This document shows, piece by piece, positions 58,331-64,000 of a stretch of 64,000 nt of DNA. Position 1 is the stretch's first letter, and the number at the start of each line of letters is the position of its first letter. Location of the stretch: assembly GCA_023078555.1 (NCBI GenBank), contig CM041196.1, forward strand, positions 3,658,001 to 3,722,000, given 5' to 3'. The DNA comes from Ulva prolifera (taxonomy: Eukaryota > Chlorophyta > Ulvophyceae > Ulvales > Ulvaceae). Below the pieces are notes generated by a model. It worked only from the letters and a program-made list of their open reading frames with translations. It was not told the DNA's origin and did no database searches. The position numbers and the translations under genes were made by a program.

Positions 58331-58540
58331 ATCAACTGTTGCATGTTGGACAGGGCAACAGAGCAACATAGAGCAACACACAGCCAGTGCAACACCAACG
58401 ACTATTGCATTCTGGATCCCTTGGCCCAACAGCATCGACTATTCTGTATTGTGCACAGAACGACAGAGCGGCACGGAGCATCACACATAGTTTGTTTACA
58501 AGCGGTCGGCATTCCGCTGTCACGCTGCACACACCGGACA
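58250..58540. repeat. Cluster of hairpin monomers
   Basis: Three degenerate monomers with gcaacagcatcaactgttgc-type cores and tgtacagaaca segments, where block Y copy 2 ends and unique sequence begins. Confidence 0.65.
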
Positions 58541-58650
58541 CACCGGATTACCATGCATCGCTGAACACGAGGCGACCACTGCCACGAACCTGCAGCCCCT
58601 GCACCGGGCGTACTGTACAGGGCGACCCCCCGACGGGCCGCCGAGCGATC

Positions 58651-59537
58651 CTAGTCCAGGATGGCGGTGAAGCAGTCCCAACAGACGCGTGTGTCGTCGT
58701 CGGGGCCTGCCCGCACGCGCGCCTCTGCACCGCACGCGCAACGCCACGCCGGCCGCTCCACGGTGCGGCGGCCCCGTGGCCGCCCGGTCGCGTCTGCGAC
58801 TGTGACATTCCCGTCGAGCCGCTGCAGGACCGCCCGACCGTCGAGGAACTCGGTCGGGGCGGGCGTCGGGGCCCGCTGCGGCGCGTTCCCGACCCCGCCG
58901 CCGTCTTCGAGCGACTCGGTCGGGTTGGACGGCGCCCGGGTGAGGTACTCCGTGGAGTAGCCTACCGCCGCGGGGGACCACCGGCCCCCGGCGACCGTGA
59001 CAAACGCGCGGCGGTCCGTGCGCTCGACGTGGCGGACCGTGGCCTCGTCGCGGTGGGCTGTGCACACGCGTTGGAACGTCGCGCCGAGGCGCATCGACAT
59101 GCAACGCCCGGGCGCCCGGCGCCCGGGTCGAGGGAGCGGGCGTGGGATCGACACCCACCGGTCGACGGGCGAGGCGTGAAGGCCGTCGGCCCCGACGGCG
59201 ATCCGCCACACCTCCTCGGCGGCCGTGGTGCCGTAGAAGCGGGTCCCGCTCGCGACGATGAGGCGGCGGACGTAGTGCACGTAGCGGGCGCCCGCCCTGG
59301 CCACGCCGAGGCACACCCACACGTCCGCCCCCGCCGGGCGGCGAGCGAGGTGGAGGGGGTGACCCGCGTGTGCGGCCGTGCGGACGGCGTCACACGCCCG
59401 CAGCACCACGGCGTGATCGCCCGAGGGCAGCGTCGATCTGCATGCGGCACCGGAATGGGGACGCCTGCCGTGCGGGCGGCCCGCGTGTGCGTGGGCGGTG
59501 TCCACGGTGTGCGGGCATCTGACCAGGTGGTGGCACT
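58651..59537 (-). CDS. Terminal exon with C-terminal zinc ribbon, unknown gene
   Basis: Open frame ending at TAG 58,651. There is no ATG at its beginning; similarity to other splice sites suggests an acceptor at 59,538 (...CGCTCAG), so upstream exons probably lie toward 60,000. The N-terminal part has a Cys/His cluster (Cys-His-His-Leu-Val-Arg-Cys-Pro-His). The last 35 residues hold Cys-Ala-Cys-Gly ... Cys-Trp-Asp-Cys, a zinc-ribbon pattern. GC-rich third positions support this frame. No family recognised. Confidence 0.45.
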
Positions 59538-59539
59538 CT

Positions 59540-61234
59540 GAGCGGGCGGGCGGCGCCGTGAAAGAAGCAAGCGGACGGTGCAAACACCGAGCCACCCGAC
59601 GAGGTCGTGTCTACGAGAGCCACGGGCACGGGGTGTCTCTCGAATTGACAGGCACACACCCGAGCGGGCGCAGGGCTAGGTTCGGCCGTCAGTGTGCTGG
59701 TGTGGCGGGCGTACCCAGAGCGCTGGAGCATCTCGGCCTGGAGCCTGGAGCCAGTCGAAGGGTCCTCGAACGTGCTGCCTGTGGGGTCTATCGTCCACTG
59801 CGAGTGGCACACGCCGCTGCAACACCGGGTGGGTGGCCTGGCCGTCACGGCTTGGAAACGGCAGGGTGAGAGATGTCACCCGGAAGGAGGATGTCTGGGG
59901 CCCCAGCGGGTCCACGCCTGTCATATATCAGACCGCCAGACTTCCATGACTGCAGAGGTGAGGCCTGCAACGGCGTCGCCCTGTTACGTAGGGGTCCCAT
60001 GGCGGTGCGAGGTCTCGGGCATGCATGCACGACTCTCAGCCGGAAGCTGCGGCCTCTCCCTATCTTATCCGCCCCGACATGCCCCCACGTGCGGGCAGCA
60101 GTCCTCCGTGCTACGGTAGTGAAAGAGTGAACGGAAGACGACCGATACCGGTAGCCTTGAGTGCATGTTGATGTCGATTCGGGTGAGATGCGGCGTCGGT
60201 GTTTGAATGCACTCTTCTGTGGTGTCGGCGTGAGGGGCGCCGTGCATCAGTGCATGGGTGCGTCGCGGCTCTGTGTGCATGCAGCATGACGCAGCCCAGC
60301 GGCAGGATAGACCCCGACTTGTAGGCTGGCAGACACCTGTCTCCCTCCCTAGGCCGATTCCCAGTTGTCCGTCTGTTGTCCGTCTGAAACGTCGCTGCAG
60401 TGACCGTTCGTTGCTGTTACTGTCTGGTTTTCCGCGGATTCCGAGTGGAATCGACTTAACTACGCAAGCTTACGACCGATCGAGCTGCTGTGCTGTGTTG
60501 TGTGGAGGTTGCACTGTCGCTGTCCCTTCGCGCGAGGTTGCACTGTCGCTGTCCTGTGTGTGGGATATTACAAGAGAGTGAGCGGGAGGTAACAGACACT
60601 GTGTGTCTGTGTGTGTCGGGGTGCCCTCCACCGTCACGGTTGCAGGGCGCTGTCGCAGCTGCGCCTTGGGTACATCGCGCCCTGTTTGTGTGCTCGTCCG
60701 GGCTGCACCTCTGCGTTTGACGATGGTACCGGATGGCGAATCGGTGGGAGCGCCAAGCGGGCGTCCGTCCCTCGATGAAGGGGCTATCCATGAAGCAGCC
60801 GGACACACTGGTCCCGGTGGACCGCCAGCGGCTCGTGCTCCACCATGTAGGCGGTGCGGCGGCTTCTCACCTGCTGTCACCTGCCGTCACCTGCGCCCCC
60901 CGTTCCTGTGCTGTGCTGTGGTCACCCTGTGCATGTGTTCTGCCCCTGTTCTACGCTCTCCGTGTGGAACCACCTCGGCCACGGGTGCAGTTTCAGCTGG
61001 GTGGACGGCGCAGCGCCTGGCTTGACGGTGCACGTCGAGCAGATGCGGGCGCCGCAGCTGACTCTGCCTGGTGGCGGAGGAGCTGCACGGGCGGCGCAAA
61101 GGTGGAGTGCGGACCTCGGCGACGTTGGCGACGGGAGAGTGGCTTATTCGTTGGTCTGGGACCGGGCGTGGACCGTGCGCTCGTGCGATCCCTGCCTGCC
61201 TGCATGACTCGCTGTGATGCGCTGTCAGTTCCAG
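59540..61234. other. No confident gene; possible exon fragments
   Basis: Minus-strand frames around 59,850-59,660 may be upstream exons of the zinc-ribbon gene. A plus-strand frame at about 60,990-61,207 ends in Cys-Asp-Pro-Cys-Leu-Pro-Ala and could be a last exon. Neither has a second copy to test it. A 21-bp segment (gaggttgcactgtcgctgtcc) is repeated 29 bp apart at 60,505 and 60,534. Confidence 0.35.
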
Positions 61235-61820
61235 CGGTCGGGAAAAAGCTAACGGGGCCATTCGACTCTGTGAATCAACAGGCCCGCCCGCAGACTGCCT
61301 GGCGGAATGCCCAGCAGTCAAGCCCCATCCGCTCTAGAGCAAACTGTGCTGCTCGGACAGCTGTGGCCCGTGCGGCAGGGGTGTCAGGGCGGTCTATGGG
61401 TGCTGTGCTGCACCCCCGGTGGCAGCCAAGCCTACCGAGAGCGCAATCAGCCCCAACTACACGGATTGCCTGATTTATCTCTGGAACTTTTACAGGCAAC
61501 AGATCACCCACTGCCTTATGTCTCCACAAACTCTCGCCGAGAGTACGAGACTCCGTACCAGCCCGGTGGCATTTCAGACTCTCTACAGCTGATGCTGTTG
61601 CGCTGCATGTGTGATGCTCTATTGTTCTGTACAACTCGATGGTGTTGCCGCTCTACTGCTATGAAAGCCTCTGGAAACGCTGCTGGAAACAAACAGACCC
61701 CGGCCTCGTATACGTGCACATGCACATCGTGCGTGCTGGTGCGCCGCTTGTGCGAGCTAAGCCCACCTCGGATGCTACGTTAAGAGCGATCGAATGGCCC
61801 CATTAGCGGCTTTCTGACCG
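61235..61820. mobile_element. Inverted-repeat-bounded element, 586 bp
   Basis: 31-bp inverted termini (61,235-61,265 and 61,790-61,820) agree at about 25 positions, with core gctaacggggccattcga. A direct ccag flanks both sides. The interior includes an inverted hairpin-monomer cluster (61,580-61,690). No coding capacity. A non-autonomous DNA transposon is likely, superfamily undetermined. Confidence 0.55.
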
Positions 61821-61866
61821 CCAGCTGCCAGCGGCTGTGTGTGACCCGACCGCCGCATGCAGGGCG

Positions 61867-64000
61867 ATGGCGCACGTCGTGCAAGGCAGGCGTGGCAACC
61901 ATCCGCGCGTCAAGCGCGTGCGGCGGTGGGAGGCGTACGGCTGCACCGCGTGGGGCTCCCTCCCCAGAGCTGACAGCAGCGTGCGGCGCCGCGAGTGGAC
62001 CGCGTTGGTGCGGCTCCCGGTGGCGTCCGCACCCGAGCGACGTGAATGCGGCGCGGCCTCGCTGGCCAAGCGTGTGCGCACCGCACGGGCGTGGTCGCTG
62101 AACCCCGCTCGACGGCGGCCTGTGGCGCACGCGACGCCGACGCGTGTCGTCGTCGCCGGTGGCGACGGAGGGCCCGACGTGGTTGTCCGCCAATCGGAGT
62201 ACGGCGTGGCGTGGTGCGAGGGCCTCCCCCCCGTCGACGGCGCCAGGCCTGCGAGCGGAGGCGGAGACGGCCAGTTGGTCGGCGGCGGCGGCGTCACGGC
62301 CGGCATGCGTGCGGCCGCGGCGATCGTGAGGTGCGTCCAGGGCGTGATGCGGCGTACGCTCGCGCCGCCGCTGGCGGGAGGGCGGCCTGCGTGCATGCGT
62401 GAGGTCGCGGCGTGGGGCGACGTTCTGCATTCAGCGTCTGGCGCTGTGCGTCGCGAGCGGGCGGCCGTCGAGTCGCGGCGGGCGGAGGCTGCTGCGGCGG
62501 CGTCGAGGGCGCGGGGTTCGGGAGGCGGCGATGGTGGCCGCCGTGGCTCCGGGGGGGCCGTCATCCTGCCGTGGCATTGCGGCTGGAGTGCACGCGAGGA
62601 GGCGGTGGTGGTGGGCGCGGACGGGGCGGGAGGGGGCGGGGTGCAGGGCATGGAGAGGCTGCGCGGAGGAGGAGACGCGGGAGCGCCCCATGGCTGGCAG
62701 CGGGAGGTCTGTGAGGGGGACTCCAATGAGCCTGACGAGGGGCAGCCACGGACGCCGCCGGCGCACGCGGATCGCGCGAGCGAAGCCTTGACCGCAATGT
62801 CGAGCGAGGCCCTCCGGAGAGAGCTGCAGCGCAGGTCTGGCGCGGGTGGCGAAGGCGCCAGCGACACGCATGTCGGCGTGGCCGCTGCGGCGCCGGGAGG
62901 GCGCGGGGGGGCAGAGGTGGCGATGTCAGGGTGGCATTCCATGGGGGAGCCGTGGGTACAGGGGACGCCGGCGTTCCAGATGGGGGGGGGCGGCCTCAGC
63001 GGCGTGCCGCGCGTGGTGGGCCAGCCTGCCCCAGTGCACGCGTACGGCTCCGTGAGCCACGTGTACGGCGTCCCGCACGCCCCCGACGCCGCGGTCGGCG
63101 TGCCGCTCGACGGCCCGTGGGGGCACGGCGGTGGCATCCCGACGGCTGGCGCTGGCAGCGTGACAGGTGGGTGTCACCCTCCGCCCCCTGGTGTGAGCTT
63201 CTATCCGCCAGCATACCAGATCCCGGGGTTCGCCTACACGGCCCATCCGGCGATGTCGGGGGCCCCGTACGGTGGGTCGCCGCACCCACTCGTCCGCCAC
63301 GCCGCGATGCCCGGACCTGCCCCGCCCACAGTTTCTGTTGGAACCCCGTTCCGGGAGGTGCACGCGGCGGCGCCACTCCCTGGACGAGGGGGCGCAGCCG
63401 CGACACGGGGCGACAGTGCGAGCCGTTGGGTACGCCGGGCGGCCGATACGCCCGCCATCGAGTCCAGGGAGGCTTTTGTGGGCCACTTGTCGGAGGGCGG
63501 CTGTGCCGGGGAGGCGGGCGGGGTGGGGTCGCGGTCGGCGGGCGGCGCGCGCGACGGCGGCGGTGGCGCGCGGGGCCACCCGGCCCCAGAACCGGGGGCA
63601 CCTGCGTCCACAGGGCCTGGCACGCCTGCGCAGCCCGCGGTTCACAGCCCGCGGCGTACAGACGGTGGTGCACGCGGTGACGGCGACTCGGGCGACTGTG
63701 AGGTCTTGAGCGTGTCGAGCGGCACGCCCGACGGACACTGCGGAGGTGACGCGGCGGCGGACAGCGCCGGTGGCGTGCAGGGGCTCGCCTCCGCGGCGGC
63801 GGGCTGTCGCGCTGACGTTGCCGGCGGAGCCGTGCGCGACGCGGCACAAGGCGGCACAGCGCGGCGGCTGCCCCCCACCGGTGGCCAACGGGCCACGCTC
63901 GCGACACGCGGACTCACGGGACAGGAGCTCGGCAGCATCCTCGGCTGCAACATGCGGATGTCCAGCAGCAAAGGGGCGTTCGTGCGCCGGAGGGATCCCG
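61867..64000 (+). CDS. Long open frame running off the window (at least 711 codons)
   Basis: From ATG 61,867 frame 1 is open to the window end, with nearly every third codon position G or C. An acceptor (gcatgcag) 6 bp before the ATG means this could instead be an internal exon. The N-terminal 200 residues are Arg-rich and mixed; a central Gly/Arg/Ala region (62,460-62,660) is low-complexity; a Pro/Gly/Tyr-rich stretch (62,940-63,300) reads Pro-Pro-Pro-Pro-Gly ... Tyr-Pro-Pro-Ala-Tyr. The final residues are Ser-Lys-Gly-Ala-Phe-Val-Arg-Arg-Arg. No family recognised. The opposite strand also has a 444-codon frame, but its third positions are not GC-biased. Confidence 0.5.
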   Translation, partial: MAHVVQGRRGNHPRVKRVRRWEAYGCTAWGSLPRADSSVRRREWTALVRLPVASAPERRECGAASLAKRVRTARAWSLNPARRRPVAHATPTRVVVAGGDGGPDVVVRQSEYGVAWCEGLPPVDGARPASGGGDGQLVGGGGVTAGMRAAAAIVRCVQGVMRRTLAPPLAGGRPACMREVAAWGDVLHSASGAVRRERAAVESRRAEAAAAASRARGSGGGDGGRRGSGGAVILPWHCGWSAREEAVVVGADGAGGGGVQGMERLRGGGDAGAPHGWQREVCEGDSNEPDEGQPRTPPAHADRASEALTAMSSEALRRELQRRSGAGGEGASDTHVGVAAAAPGGRGGAEVAMSGWHSMGEPWVQGTPAFQMGGGGLSGVPRVVGQPAPVHAYGSVSHVYGVPHAPDAAVGVPLDGPWGHGGGIPTAGAGSVTGGCHPPPPGVSFYPPAYQIPGFAYTAHPAMSGAPYGGSPHPLVRHAAMPGPAPPTVSVGTPFREVHAAAPLPGRGGAAATRGDSASRWVRRAADTPAIESREAFVGHLSEGGCAGEAGGVGSRSAGGARDGGGGARGHPAPEPGAPASTGPGTPAQPAVHSPRRTDGGARGDGDSGDCEVLSVSSGTPDGHCGGDAAADSAGGVQGLASAAAGCRADVAGGAVRDAAQGGTARRLPPTGGQRATLATRGLTGQELGSILGCNMRMSSSKGAFVRRRDP

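Noticed and set aside
61803..63137. Minus-strand 444-codon frame
   Set aside because: It is a shadow of the GC-biased plus-strand frame and lacks third-position bias.

Overview
This window is nuclear DNA of a eukaryote, most likely a GC-rich green alga. It has no bacterial operons, ribosome-binding sites or phage genes. The genes are split by short introns (about 75-240 bp) with GT-GCG, GTGTGC or GTACGC donors and TGCAG acceptors, a style familiar from chlorophytes. One gene family also carries zinc modules resembling the SBP-box, a DNA-binding fold otherwise typical of the green lineage. The species cannot be fixed from the sequence. Most of the window is mobile or repetitive DNA: three copies of one large intron-containing element, a MULE transposon, hAT-type MITEs, a 166-bp satellite array, long G and GT tracts, and two recent multi-kilobase duplications.

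The main finding is the large element. By aligning its copies I could derive a phase-consistent model of 15 exons for the most complete one (minus strand, about 42,205 down to 25,998). It encodes a protein of about 2,940 residues: a tyrosine-recombinase-like core (exons A-D), linker exons E-F, repeated SBP-like zinc modules (exon G and a 1.86-kb exon here called Zn), conserved domains of unknown function (H, I), a Gly/Ala-rich linker (J), and a C-terminal superfamily-1, PIF1-like helicase (K-M). A copy at the left edge (plus strand, 1-5,740) retains intact exons H-M. A third copy (42,731-51,537) is rearranged: its recombinase exons lie on the minus strand, its zinc exons on the plus strand, it has two homopolymer frameshifts, and it is cut off at 51,537.

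Layout. 1-5,740: copy 3, with a hAT-type MITE and a (GT)n tract of about 365 bp in its first visible intron. 5,741-8,640: no recognisable gene. 8,764-12,568 (minus): MULE transposase with a DDE triad, introns and one apparent frameshift. 13,266-13,378: near-perfect inverted repeat. 14,949-18,029 (plus): four-exon gene of unknown function. 18,030-19,420: G37 tract and dispersed repeats. 19,424-25,965: duplicated blocks Y (with a three-exon unknown gene on the minus strand) and X (with a triple 157-bp repeat). 25,998-42,205: copy 1, whose G-Zn intron has been invaded by an X-like block, a 464-bp hAT-type MITE with a perfect 8-bp target duplication, and about 17 units of the 166-bp satellite. 42,731-51,537: copy 2. 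51,565-58,330: an exon-3 fragment of the Y gene, a perfect 19-bp-arm palindrome, then second copies of X and Y in the reverse order. 58,651-59,537 (minus): exon with a C-terminal zinc ribbon. 61,235-61,820: inverted-repeat-bounded element. 61,867-64,000 (plus): an open frame of more than 700 codons running off the window.

Functionally, the recombinase, zinc and helicase exons would act together if the transcript is spliced as modelled: integration or excision by a tyrosine recombinase, site recognition by zinc modules, and strand unwinding by the helicase. That is inference. The exon homology, conserved phases and motifs are read directly from the sequence.
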